63,121 bases of DNA from contig JAILNC010000005.1 in NCBI GenBank assembly GCA_024691985.1, positions 1 to 63,121 of the forward strand, read 5' to 3'. Made by a program: the position numbers and the translations under genes. This document shows positions 1 to 5,397 of the stretch, in pieces. The DNA comes from Oscillospiraceae bacterium. GTDB taxonomy: Bacteria > Bacillota > Clostridia > Oscillospirales > Oscillospiraceae. The first letter of the stretch is position 1, and each line of letters begins with the position of its first letter. The notes beneath the pieces were generated by a model. The model did no database searches, was not told the DNA's origin, and saw only the letters and a list, made by a program, of their open reading frames with translations.

Positions 1-1
1 C

Positions 2-238
2 CACTCCGTCGTGCTGAAGAAGCCCGGACAGGAGCCGAAGTACTTCGACGTCGAGCAGATCCAGACCAACGATAACCAGACCAAATCCGGCATCATCGAC
101 CTGTGGGTGGACTGCCTGCTGAAGGGCGAGAAATCCCCCATCTCCGGCGAGAGCGTCCTCTCCGCCATGCGTGCGGTTTTCGCCTCCAGGGAGAGCAGCG
201 GGAAGGGCGGTGCCGTGGATAGCCCCGCAAACCGCTAA
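2..238 (+). CDS. Gfo/Idh/MocA-family oxidoreductase, C-terminal fragment
   Basis: The reading frame is already open at the window edge, so only the last 78 residues are seen. The stretch 'GIIDLWVDCLLKGEKSPISG' followed by 'SVLSAMRAVFASRESS' is the usual C-terminal helix pair of Gfo/Idh/MocA NAD(P)-dependent sugar dehydrogenases; the Rossmann domain lies outside. The stop is 13 bases before the start of the sugar isomerase gene at 252, and the isomerase ribosome binding site (AAGGAGG) overlaps the end of this gene, so the two are cotranscribed. Such pairs are common in inositol or unusual-sugar catabolism, but the substrate cannot be told from this fragment. Confidence 0.75.
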   Translation, partial: HSVVLKKPGQEPKYFDVEQIQTNDNQTKSGIIDLWVDCLLKGEKSPISGESVLSAMRAVFASRESSGKGGAVDSPANR

Positions 239-251
239 GGAGGTACGAACC

Positions 252-1175
252 ATGATTCATTTCGGACTTTTGACTGCCATCCTGGACGGCTGGAGCTTTG
301 AGGAGGCCGTCGACACTGCCGCGGAGATGGGCTTCGAGTGTCTCGAAGTCGCCTGCTGGCCTGCCGGCAAGGCCGAGCGCCGCTATGCCGGCGTCAGCCA
401 CATCGACGCCGAGCGCGTTCTGGAGGATGACGAGTACACTGCCTATGTGAAGAAGTATATCGCCGACAAAGGCATGCACATCTCCTCTCTGGCCTACTAT
501 CCCAACACCATGGACCCCGACCTTGCCAAGCGTAAAGCGGCCATCGAGCACCTGAAAGCCCTGATCAAGGCCTCTGCCAAGCTGGGCGTGAACCTGGTCA
601 CCACCTTCATCGGCCGCGACCAGCACAAGACGGTGGAGGAAAACCTGGCCCTGTTCCAGGAAATCTGGCCCCCCATTATCAAGCTGGCGGAGGACGAGGG
701 TGTGAAGATCGGCATTGAAAACTGCCCCATGCTCTTCGGTGCCGACCAGTGGCCCGGCGGACAGAACCTCATGTGCACGCCGGTGCTGTTCCGCAAGCTC
801 TTTGAGCTCTGCCCCAGCCCCAACTTCGGCCTGAACTTCGACCCCAGCCACTATGTCTGGCAGGGTCTGGACTACCTGCAGACGGTGTATGAGTTCAGGG
901 ACAGGCTCTTCCATGTCCACTTCAAGGACATCAAGCTCTATCCCGAAAAGCTGAAGCAGTGCGGTGTGCTCGCCTACCCGCTCGACTACATGTCCCCCAA
1001 GATTCCGGGCCTCGGCGACGTCGACTGGGGCGCCTTCGTCTCCGCCCTCAACGATATCCGCTACAACGGCGACGCCGTCATCGAGGTTGAGGACAAGGCC
1101 TTCGAGTCCTGCCGCGAAGACGTGCTGAAATCCATCCGGCTGTCGAAACATTATCTGGACAACTTCATCCTGTAA
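252..1175 (+). CDS. sugar phosphate isomerase/epimerase (xylose isomerase-like TIM barrel)
   Basis: A 307-residue cytoplasmic protein of the AP-endonuclease-2/xylose-isomerase-like TIM-barrel family. The four metal-binding or catalytic positions expected for IolE/EpiA-like enzymes are visible: Glu in 'GIENCPML', Asp-His in 'NFDPSHYVW', His in 'FHVHFKD' and Glu near the end in 'VIEVEDK'. The ATG at 252 follows AAGGAGG with good spacing; an open frame extends upstream to 171 but lies in the preceding gene. Together with the upstream Gfo/Idh dehydrogenase it probably interconverts an oxidised sugar or inositol derivative. The exact substrate is unknown. Confidence 0.8.
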   Translation: MIHFGLLTAILDGWSFEEAVDTAAEMGFECLEVACWPAGKAERRYAGVSHIDAERVLEDDEYTAYVKKYIADKGMHISSLAYYPNTMDPDLAKRKAAIEHLKALIKASAKLGVNLVTTFIGRDQHKTVEENLALFQEIWPPIIKLAEDEGVKIGIENCPMLFGADQWPGGQNLMCTPVLFRKLFELCPSPNFGLNFDPSHYVWQGLDYLQTVYEFRDRLFHVHFKDIKLYPEKLKQCGVLAYPLDYMSPKIPGLGDVDWGAFVSALNDIRYNGDAVIEVEDKAFESCREDVLKSIRLSKHYLDNFIL

Positions 1176-1236
1176 AGCCAGGCGCCGCGTCCGGCGCTAA
1201 AAAGAAGGGTGCGTTGCAAAATAGCAAAACACAACA

Positions 1237-1278
1237 AAAGCACCAGTTAGGTCCCAAAAAGGACTTGGCTGGCGCTTT
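1237..1278 (-). promoter_or_regulatory. long imperfect hairpin, attenuator-like
   Basis: Arms 1237-1254 and 1261-1278 pair over 18 positions with one mismatch and a few G-T pairs, around the loop CAAAAA. Read on the minus strand the right arm is followed by a T-rich tail, as in an intrinsic terminator. The 34-codon ORF at 1247-1351 ends inside the hairpin, an arrangement typical of leader-peptide attenuators. No gene follows on the minus strand before the convergent isomerase gene. Confidence 0.45.
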
Positions 1279-1351
1279 CGTTTGCGATAAGCTTTAAACC
1301 GAACGCTGGAACAGTGTAACTTAATCGAGCGGAATGGTCAACTTTAGACAT
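1247..1351 (-). CDS. 34-residue putative leader-type peptide ORF
   Basis: The ORF runs MSKVDHSARL...VLFGT and is preceded by GGAGAAAAGGG directly upstream of its ATG, a strong ribosome binding site. A still smaller ORF of 14 codons (1344-1388, MVTMAYIFMEKRDV) ends within its first codons, so the two look translationally coupled. The stop lies inside the hairpin at 1237-1278. The layout recalls leader peptides that sense ribosome stalling ahead of resistance or transport genes. I do not recognise the peptide, and no regulated gene remains downstream, so it may be a relic. Confidence 0.35.
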   Translation of the reverse strand: MSKVDHSARLSYTVPAFGLKLIANESASQVLFGT

Positions 1352-1481
1352 CCCTTTTCTCCATAAATATGTATGCCATAGTTACCATTTTTAAAGTTTC
1401 ATGAACTCTTATTGGGGTACTGCTAAAATGTCCTTTGTTCGATTGTGAACTTTTTAAGGCCAAAGGTGGCAGATATCGCAA

Positions 1482-1518
1482 TAAAATAAAAGAAACCTGA
1501 ACTCTTAGTTCAGGTTTC
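1482..1518 (-). terminator. terminator of tRNA-Val
   Basis: An 11-bp perfect stem (1492-1502 with 1508-1518, GAAACCTGAAC/GTTCAGGTTTC) has a 5-base loop and, on the minus strand, a T-rich tail. It lies directly behind the tRNA 3' end. Confidence 0.85.
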
Positions 1519-1520
1519 AA

Positions 1521-1596
1521 TGGTGGACGATACAAGACTCGAACTTGTGACCTCCCGCACGTCAAGCGGATGCGCTACCAGCTGCGCCAATCGTCC
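1521..1596 (-). tRNA. tRNA-Val (anticodon GAC)
   Basis: Read on the minus strand, a 76-nt cloverleaf is seen: acceptor GGACGAT/ATCGTCC (7 bp), D-arm with GCGC-AGCTGGTA-GCGC, anticodon loop TTGACGT on a 5-bp stem, T-arm ACAAG-TTCGAGT-CTTGT, and an encoded ACCA end. The loop positions give anticodon GAC, reading GUC/GUU valine codons. It stands alone between its own promoter (1615-1643) and terminator (1482-1518). Confidence 0.95.
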
Positions 1597-1614
1597 GTCT
1601 CTATTAGCTTTGTC

Positions 1615-1643
1615 ATTATAGCTCGGCCATTTGGAAAAGTCAA
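1615..1643 (-). promoter_or_regulatory. sigma-A promoter of tRNA-Val
   Basis: On the minus strand TTGACT and TATAAT are separated by exactly 17 bp, and the -10 box ends about 19 bases before the tRNA 5' end. This is close to consensus. Confidence 0.85.
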
Positions 1644-1666
1644 GCATTTTTTCTCAGCTCTTCAAC

Positions 1667-1716
1667 GCAAAATCGGCCGGCGGCTGTGCTCCCCTGTCGG
1701 GCCCAGCCGCCGGCCG
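1667..1716 (-). terminator. terminator-like hairpin after spoVT
   Basis: A 13-bp perfect GC-rich stem (1674-1686 with 1704-1716, CGGCCGGCGGCTG/CAGCCGCCGGCCG) with a 17-base loop follows the spoVT stop. The minus-strand tail is only ATTTTGC, so termination may be partial. Confidence 0.55.
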
Positions 1717-1723
1717 CAGTGCG

Positions 1724-2266
1724 TCAGCTCTCCATCTGCTTCCCAAGAAATGTCGAGACCGTCTGCGCCAGCTTGTACTCCACCTCTCCCAGCGGCAAGG
1801 CGTTTTTCTCCGTCACAAAAAGCACGCAGCCCAGCACATCCCCCTCCGCCAGGATCGGCGCCGCCACCCCGATCCCGTAGCGCTCGTCGGAACCGCACAC
1901 GGGCAGGAAGCCGGAGGCCGCTCCCCGTCGATACATGGCGCGCTCCTCCATGAGCTCTCCGAGCTGGGCGCTGATCGGTTTGTCCAGCAGTTCCCGTTTC
2001 GCCCCGCCCGCAACGGCGATCACCGCGTCCCGATCACACACCGCTGTGATGCAGTCCGTCGACCTCCGCATGCTCTCGCAGATCTGTGCCGAGAAGTCCC
2101 CCAGCTCCCCGATCGGTGAATACTTCTTGAAAATGAGTCCTCCGTCCTTGTCCGTGAAAATCTCCAGCGGGTCACCCTCGCGGATGCGCATGGTGCGGCG
2201 GATCTCCTTGGGGATCACGACCCGGCCGAGGTCGTCGATCCGCCGCACGATTCCGGTTGCTTTCAT
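1724..2266 (-). CDS. spoVT: stage V sporulation protein T (AbrB-family regulator)
   Basis: A 180-residue protein, close to the 178 residues of Bacillus SpoVT. Residues 1-50 are an AbrB swapped-hairpin DNA-binding domain ('KATGIVRRIDDLGRVVIPKE', 'GDPLEIF'); residues 56-178 form a GAF-like domain. SpoVT fine-tunes sigma-G-dependent forespore genes and spore coat and germination properties, which marks the organism as a spore former. The ATG is preceded by CAGGAGG. That ribosome binding site sits in one arm of a long palindrome (2276-2320), so translation may be controlled by folding. A second, truncated copy of this 5' region lies 3 kb away at 5221-5350. Confidence 0.93.
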   Translation of the reverse strand: MKATGIVRRIDDLGRVVIPKEIRRTMRIREGDPLEIFTDKDGGLIFKKYSPIGELGDFSAQICESMRRSTDCITAVCDRDAVIAVAGGAKRELLDKPISAQLGELMEERAMYRRGAASGFLPVCGSDERYGIGVAAPILAEGDVLGCVLFVTEKNALPLGEVEYKLAQTVSTFLGKQMES

Positions 2267-2321
2267 ATCAAAAATCCTCCTGTATTTCTATCTGTTGTCT
2301 CAGATAGTATTTGCAGGAGGC
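2192..2321. repeat. copy 1 of a 130-bp duplication (spoVT start and leader)
   Basis: The segment aligns without gaps to 5221-5350, with about seven differences counted by eye. It covers the first 25 codons of spoVT, its ribosome binding site and the palindromic leader. This copy belongs to the intact gene. Confidence 0.9.
2276..2320 (-). promoter_or_regulatory. palindromic leader overlapping the spoVT ribosome binding site
   Basis: The plus strand reads CCTCCTG, 5-base spacer, CTATCTG, TTGTCT loop, CAGATAG, 6-base spacer, CAGGAGG. In RNA from the minus strand the outer arm CCTCCTG pairs with CAGGAGG, which is the spoVT Shine-Dalgarno sequence, and the inner arms pair over 7 bp. This could be an RNA switch hiding the ribosome binding site, or a dimeric regulator's operator. 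A sigma-G-like promoter (GTATA ... AATACTA on the minus strand) overlaps it as an alternative reading. Confidence 0.5.
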
Positions 2322-2397
2322 AGGGCGATATACGGATACTTTTTCTCGTTGACACTGTCCATTCTCTTACTGTGCCGCACGAGGCTGCTCCGGAGAT

Positions 2398-2427
2398 TTG
2401 ACAAAGCGCCCCCGCCTGTGTTATAGT
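2398..2427 (+). promoter_or_regulatory. sigma-A promoter of the riboswitch-thpR unit
   Basis: TTGACA at 2398-2403 and TTATAG at 2421-2426 are separated by 17 bp. The predicted transcript starts around 2433, giving a leader of about 185 nt in front of thpR. Confidence 0.75.
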
Positions 2428-2462
2428 ACGCGCAGATCGGTGCACAGATCTGAAAACCAAAC

Positions 2463-2551
2463 AAATACCTATAAGAGATGCGCGAGGGACAAGCCCGATG
2501 ACCGCACGGCAACCTCCCGGAGAGAAAGGTGCCAAAGCTTGTATGATAGGT
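2463..2551 (+). ncRNA. SAM-I-like (S-box) riboswitch, compact form
   Basis: The segment has the S-box hallmarks in order: P1 arms ACCTAT (2467-2472) and ATAGGT (2546-2551), the AAGAGA junction, P2 with GAGGGA...GCCCGATGA kink-turn core closed by TGCG/CGCA, and P3 GGCAACCT/AGGTGCC followed by AA. P4 is very short (CAA-AGC-TTG), so the aptamer is smaller than the usual S-box. A terminator hairpin follows at 2554-2579, as expected for a transcription-off switch: ligand binding stabilises P1 and lets the terminator form. The assignment rests on motif recognition, not a covariance search. Confidence 0.7.
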
Positions 2552-2553
2552 TT

Positions 2554-2579
2554 ATACCAGTCCCGCGACTGGTATTTTT
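2554..2579 (+). terminator. riboswitch expression-platform terminator
   Basis: A 9-bp stem ATACCAGTC/GACTGGTAT with loop CCGC is followed by TTTT. It starts two bases after the 3' arm of riboswitch P1 and ends 40 bases before thpR, so it can gate thpR transcription. Confidence 0.8.
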
Positions 2580-2618
2580 GCGCCTGTTTTTCTGGGAGCA
2601 TTACACAAAGAAGGCCAT

Positions 2619-3122
2619 ATGAGACTGTTTATTGCAATCAATCTGTCCGATGAAATGAAGGACGCGCTGCGCGATGCGCAGAACAGGATGTATCGGTCCG
2701 GCGTGCGGGGCAGCTACACGCCGCCGGAGAACATGCACCTGACGCTCGCGTTCATCGGGGAATACCCGGATGCGGAACCGATCACGGACGCGCTGTCCGC
2801 CGTGTCCTTCGCGCCCTTCGAGCTGTCCCTGGACGGCATGGGCTGCTTCGGAAATCTCTGGTGGGCGGGGATCGGGGAATCTGCTCCGCTCACAGCCCTT
2901 GTCCGCAAGCTCCGGAGAGCGCTTGCGGAAAACGGCATCCCCTTCGACAGGAAACGCTTCTCCCCGCACGTCACGCTGATCAGAAAGGCGTCCGGAAAGC
3001 TGCCCGCGATACAGCTCCAGCCGGCGTCCATGACGGTGAACGCCGGCTCGCTCATGCGCTCCGACCGCGGACGAAACGGCATGATCTATACCGAGCTGTT
3101 CGCATGGGAAGCGCAGGGCTGA
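2619..3122 (+). CDS. thpR: RNA 2',3'-cyclic phosphodiesterase (2H phosphoesterase)
   Basis: A 167-residue protein of the LigT/ThpR branch of the 2H phosphoesterases. Both catalytic H-x-T-x motifs are present: 'MHLTLAFIG' near residue 40 and 'PHVTLIRK' near residue 120. Family members open 2',3'-cyclic phosphate ends of RNA to 2'-phosphates and were first noted for 2'-5' RNA ligation in vitro. The ATG follows GAAGG. The gene is the first after a SAM-I-like riboswitch and its terminator, so it appears to be expressed when S-adenosylmethionine is low, an unusual setting for this family. It seems monocistronic. Confidence 0.88.
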   Translation: MRLFIAINLSDEMKDALRDAQNRMYRSGVRGSYTPPENMHLTLAFIGEYPDAEPITDALSAVSFAPFELSLDGMGCFGNLWWAGIGESAPLTALVRKLRRALAENGIPFDRKRFSPHVTLIRKASGKLPAIQLQPASMTVNAGSLMRSDRGRNGMIYTELFAWEAQG

Positions 3123-3166
3123 CGCCGCATTTTTTAGTCTTAGCGCTCTCCTGAACATACTGTTTT

Positions 3167-3198
3167 GTGGGAAGCCGTGAGCACGGCTTCCCACTTTG
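3167..3198 (+). terminator. hairpin between convergent genes
   Basis: A long perfect stem GTGGGAAGCCGTG/CACGGCTTCCCAC with a tight loop is followed on the plus strand by TTTGTG. It lies behind thpR and just before the stop of the convergent gene; the T-tract is weak. Confidence 0.6.
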
Positions 3199-3200
3199 TG

Positions 3201-3875
3201 TTATCCGCCCGCAACGGTCAGCAGCTTCTTGTTGACGCGGCCCGTGACGTCGATGTAGTAGGCCAGCTCCGCGTTTGTCAGCTCACTCTCGTCCATGGCG
3301 TCGATCTTCTCCGCGAACTCCGTATAGCGGGTCAGGATGCTGTAATAGTCGCCCATCATGGACACCATGCTGCCCGGGTCCGCCTTGCTGTATTTCTGCA
3401 TGAAGTCCACGTACTCGTCCATGAAGTCCTCGTAGGAATCCAGAAAAGCCTTGACCTCGGGCCGGATCTCGCTCTCCGCGACGGTCGGTGCGGGTTCGGG
3501 CGTCGGCTCGGGCGCGGGCTCCGCGCTCGGTTCCGGCGCGGCCTCTTCGACGGGCGCGACCGTCGGGACGGGGGTCGGCTTGGGCGTCGCCTTGGGGGCG
3601 AGCGTCGCCGCGGGCGCGGCGGGCTTCACCGCGGGCTTGGACGTGCTGCGCTTTCCGACGCGGCCGACGAGGTTCGCCGCCAGGATCACGACCAGCAGCC
3701 AGAACCACCAGCGCTTGAAGAGCGGTTTCTTTTTCTTTCTCGGCTTCTCGGTCGGGTATTCGAGCTGCGGCTCCGGGCTCGTGCGCGGCGGCGCGCTCTC
3801 GACGGGCGCCCCGCACTCGGGACAGAAGCGTGCGCCCTCCTGCAGGGCCGCGCCGCATTCTCTGCAATATGCCAT
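3201..3875 (-). CDS. zinc-ribbon membrane protein with proline-rich linker
   Basis: A 224-residue protein. It opens with a Cys4 zinc ribbon ('YCRECGAALQEG' and 'FCPECGAPV'), then a lysine-rich stretch and one membrane segment ('WWFWLLVVILAANLVG', around residues 60-75). A long Pro/Glu/Ala/Thr linker with PEPTPEP-like repeats follows, then a helical C-terminal domain of about 85 residues of unknown role. The topology suggests a cytoplasmic zinc ribbon with the linker and C-terminal domain outside. The start ATG at 3875 has AAGGAGG; the frame opens further upstream but without a ribosome binding site. Function unknown. Confidence 0.75.
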   Translation of the reverse strand: MAYCRECGAALQEGARFCPECGAPVESAPPRTSPEPQLEYPTEKPRKKKKPLFKRWWFWLLVVILAANLVGRVGKRSTSKPAVKPAAPAATLAPKATPKPTPVPTVAPVEEAAPEPSAEPAPEPTPEPAPTVAESEIRPEVKAFLDSYEDFMDEYVDFMQKYSKADPGSMVSMMGDYYSILTRYTEFAEKIDAMDESELTNAELAYYIDVTGRVNKKLLTVAGG

Positions 3876-3985
3876 TGTCGTTTCCTCCTTGTTGTTTCGT
3901 GGTCTTCCATCATAGCAGAATCGCAAGCGCCGCGTTCCCACCGAAACGGTGTGAATCGCGGCGTTTTTCGCCAGAGGCCGGCTCT

Positions 3986-4086
3986 TGTCATCTCGACCGA
4001 GCAGCGCGAGCGGAGAGATCTTTTCCCCACAGGCTTTTGCGTTCTCAGATCTCTCGACTGCGGCTTCGCCTCCGCTCGAGATGACA
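3986..4086. repeat. MITE-like palindromic repeat, 101 bp
   Basis: The ends are inverted copies starting TGTCATCTCGA and closing TCGAGATGACA, and further arm sequence (GGAGAGATCT / AGATCTCTCGA) continues the inverted repeat around a short centre. It carries no ORF and lies between two minus-strand genes. I recall similar TGTCATCTCGA...TCGAGATGACA palindromes in many gut Firmicutes genomes; that is from memory and was not checked. Confidence 0.65.
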
Positions 4087-4113
4087 CAAGCCTTTGCCCG
4101 GATGCGGTCTTCT

Positions 4114-4578
4114 TTACTCGGATTCCCTGACCAGCGGGGCCAGTCCGCAGTCGAGCAGCAGCTCGTTGACCCGATGGACGTCGCGGATACCGCTGCGGAT
4201 CGTGACGAGGAAGACGACGTCCCGCGGGAGCCTTTCGTGCAGGGGCGCCATGCCGTAAAGGATCAGCGCCTCCCGCGTCTCGTCCGCATTGAAGCCCGCC
4301 GCCAGACAGAGCCGCAGGATCGTGTCGCGCCTCACCGTGTGCTTTTCCTCCGCGATCAGCTTGTAGCCGTAGTTTTCGGACATGTCGGCGGCGAGGAAAA
4401 CGTTTTGCTGCAGCACCCCTTTCTCTCTGAACTTCGCCCGCATGTAGGCCGCGAAGGGCCGCGCGTCCGTGATCAGCGCGTCCCGGTTCTCCGCCAGGAA
4501 GCCCGGCAGCTCCTCCGGCCGGAGCCGTGCCAGGCGCTCACTCAGCCCGGCGGTCTTTTCCATGCTCTCTGTTTTCAA
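4114..4578 (-). CDS. putative helix-turn-helix regulator, uncharacterised
   Basis: A 154-residue soluble protein without signal peptide. The middle part ('NYGYKLIAEEKHTVRRDTI' followed by 'LRLCLAAGFNADETREAL') reads like an Xre/Cro-type helix-turn-helix array, a pattern I recall from small uncharacterised clostridial proteins. The C-terminal 40 residues are predicted helical. The best start is a TTG at 4578 behind AAAGGG; an ATG at 4563 is an alternative with a poorer site. It is separated from the next gene upstream by about 85 bp. No target is known. Confidence 0.55.
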   Translation of the reverse strand: MKTESMEKTAGLSERLARLRPEELPGFLAENRDALITDARPFAAYMRAKFREKGVLQQNVFLAADMSENYGYKLIAEEKHTVRRDTILRLCLAAGFNADETREALILYGMAPLHERLPRDVVFLVTIRSGIRDVHRVNELLLDCGLAPLVRESE

Positions 4579-4663
4579 TTGCGTTCACCCTTTCCATAGT
4601 TGAAAGCGGGTCAGCCTATGCCAACCCGCCCCTCTACGATAAGGAGTGTAAAACCTGCGATTC

Positions 4664-4996
4664 TCAGATCGCCTGCTTCACCATAGTGAACACATCGTCG
4701 CAGTACTGCTCATAGTCCCGATAGCCCATGACCAGCAGATCCCGCTGCAGCTCGTCGAGGGCTTCGAGGAAGGCCCGCTCTTCGCGCTTGTTCAGCGTGC
4801 AGCCCACCAGACAGTACTTCGGGTCGAGCTTGAAAACATAGCTCTTGCACACCCGGAAGCCGCGGAGACCTCCCTTGCGCCGGAACACCCGAAGCGACTG
4901 ATAGTCCCGGCTGTCGGCGTAGAGGTACGCGTTTTTGAACAGCCCCATCGGCAGCGTCATCCGCAGCCCCACGACATTGAACATCTTCTCCTCCAT
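4664..4996 (-). CDS. hypothetical protein, 110 residues
   Basis: The start is supported by AAGGAGG seven bases upstream of ATG. The protein is soluble and basic in its middle ('DYQSLRVFRRKGGLRGFRV'), with two cysteines near residue 60 and an acidic helical C-terminus. I do not recognise a family. It lies downstream of the terminator that follows the truncated spoVT copy, so it is probably transcribed separately. Confidence 0.6.
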   Translation of the reverse strand: MEEKMFNVVGLRMTLPMGLFKNAYLYADSRDYQSLRVFRRKGGLRGFRVCKSYVFKLDPKYCLVGCTLNKREERAFLEALDELQRDLLVMGYRDYEQYCDDVFTMVKQAI

Positions 4997-5295
4997 ATTG
5001 ATCCTCCTTTGAATTGTGTTTCATAAGGAGAGGTGTAGAAAATGTGATGGGAAAAGAGCACCGCCCGGGATAACCCCGGGCGGTGTTCTGCGAAGAGGCT
5101 GAAATCATTGTGAAAAACTCGGCTATCCGTCTTCCGTTTCAGAATCTTGTTCTTCGATTGAATCCGGAAATCAAAGACTTGCGCGTTGAAGTTGAGTTCT
5201 TTGATTAGTAATCCCTTGGTGGTGCGGCGGATCTCCCTGGGGATCACGACCCGGCCGAGGTCGTCGATCCGCCGCACGATCCTGCTTGCTTTCAT
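4957..5295 (-). pseudogene. truncated spoVT paralogue (AbrB N-terminus only)
   Basis: The first 25 codons ('KASRIVRRIDDLGRVVIPRE' onward) match spoVT almost exactly, as do the leader and ribosome binding site. After codon 25 the frame continues into unrelated sequence without the rest of the AbrB fold or the GAF domain. It then runs through a strong terminator at 5050-5085 and overlaps the start of the next gene. It is best read as a gene remnant created by duplication of the spoVT 5' end, although the leader looks intact and the fused peptide may still be made. Confidence 0.65.
5050..5085 (-). terminator. terminator inside the truncated spoVT-like frame
   Basis: An 11-bp perfect stem CACCGCCCGGG/CCCGGGCGGTG (5059-5069 with 5075-5085) is followed on the minus strand by CTCTTTTCC. 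It would end transcripts starting at the duplicated spoVT leader. Confidence 0.7.
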
Positions 5296-5350
5296 ATCAA
5301 AAATCCTCCTGCGTTTCTATCTGTTGTCTCAGGTAGTATTTGCAGGAGGC
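5221..5350. repeat. copy 2 of the 130-bp spoVT leader duplication
   Basis: The gap-free match to 2192-2321 starts abruptly in codon 25 of the reading frame and ends with the GCAGGAGGC of the palindrome. The left breakpoint is the point where the coding similarity stops. Confidence 0.9.
5305..5349 (-). promoter_or_regulatory. second copy of the palindromic leader
   Basis: CCTCCTG (5305-5311) and CAGGAGG (5343-5349) again enclose CTATCTG/CAGGTAG around the same TTGTCT loop. Outer pairing is one base pair longer than in copy 1 (CCTCCTGC with GCAGGAGG); inner pairing has one mismatch. Confidence 0.5.
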
Positions 5351-5397
5351 TTTTTGTTACGCACATTGCGGACGCGTTGCCGTTCTGCCGCTCTTTC

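Larger units (their letters stand above)
1176..1481. other. AT-rich intergenic segment next to tRNA-Val
   Basis: This stretch is clearly richer in A and T than its surroundings. It contains no normal-sized gene. Near the stop of the isomerase is a short GC hairpin (GCGCCG-CGTC-CGGCGC, about 1183-1198) without a T-tract. Further on lie the long imperfect hairpin at 1237-1278 and two tiny coupled minus-strand ORFs listed separately. The composition, and its position downstream of a tRNA gene, suggest a remnant of acquired DNA; that is an inference. Confidence 0.5.

Noticed and set aside
93-1151. Minus-strand frame opposite the sugar isomerase
   Set aside because: No family resemblance, no ribosome binding site, and it covers a well-supported isomerase gene.
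1183-1198. GC hairpin behind the isomerase as a terminator
   Set aside because: Only six base pairs and followed by A-rich, not T-rich, sequence.
1344-1565. 73-codon minus-strand frame running out of tRNA-Val
   Set aside because: It begins inside the tRNA and crosses its terminator; only the last 14 codons have a plausible start of their own.
2263-2601. Minus-strand frame across the spoVT/thpR intergenic region
   Set aside because: It would overlap the riboswitch and both promoters and has no recognisable protein sequence.
3283-3867. Alternative minus-strand frame rich in Arg/Gly/Ala over the zinc-ribbon gene
   Set aside because: The other frame has cysteine pairs, a membrane helix and a proper ribosome binding site; this one is low-complexity shadow.
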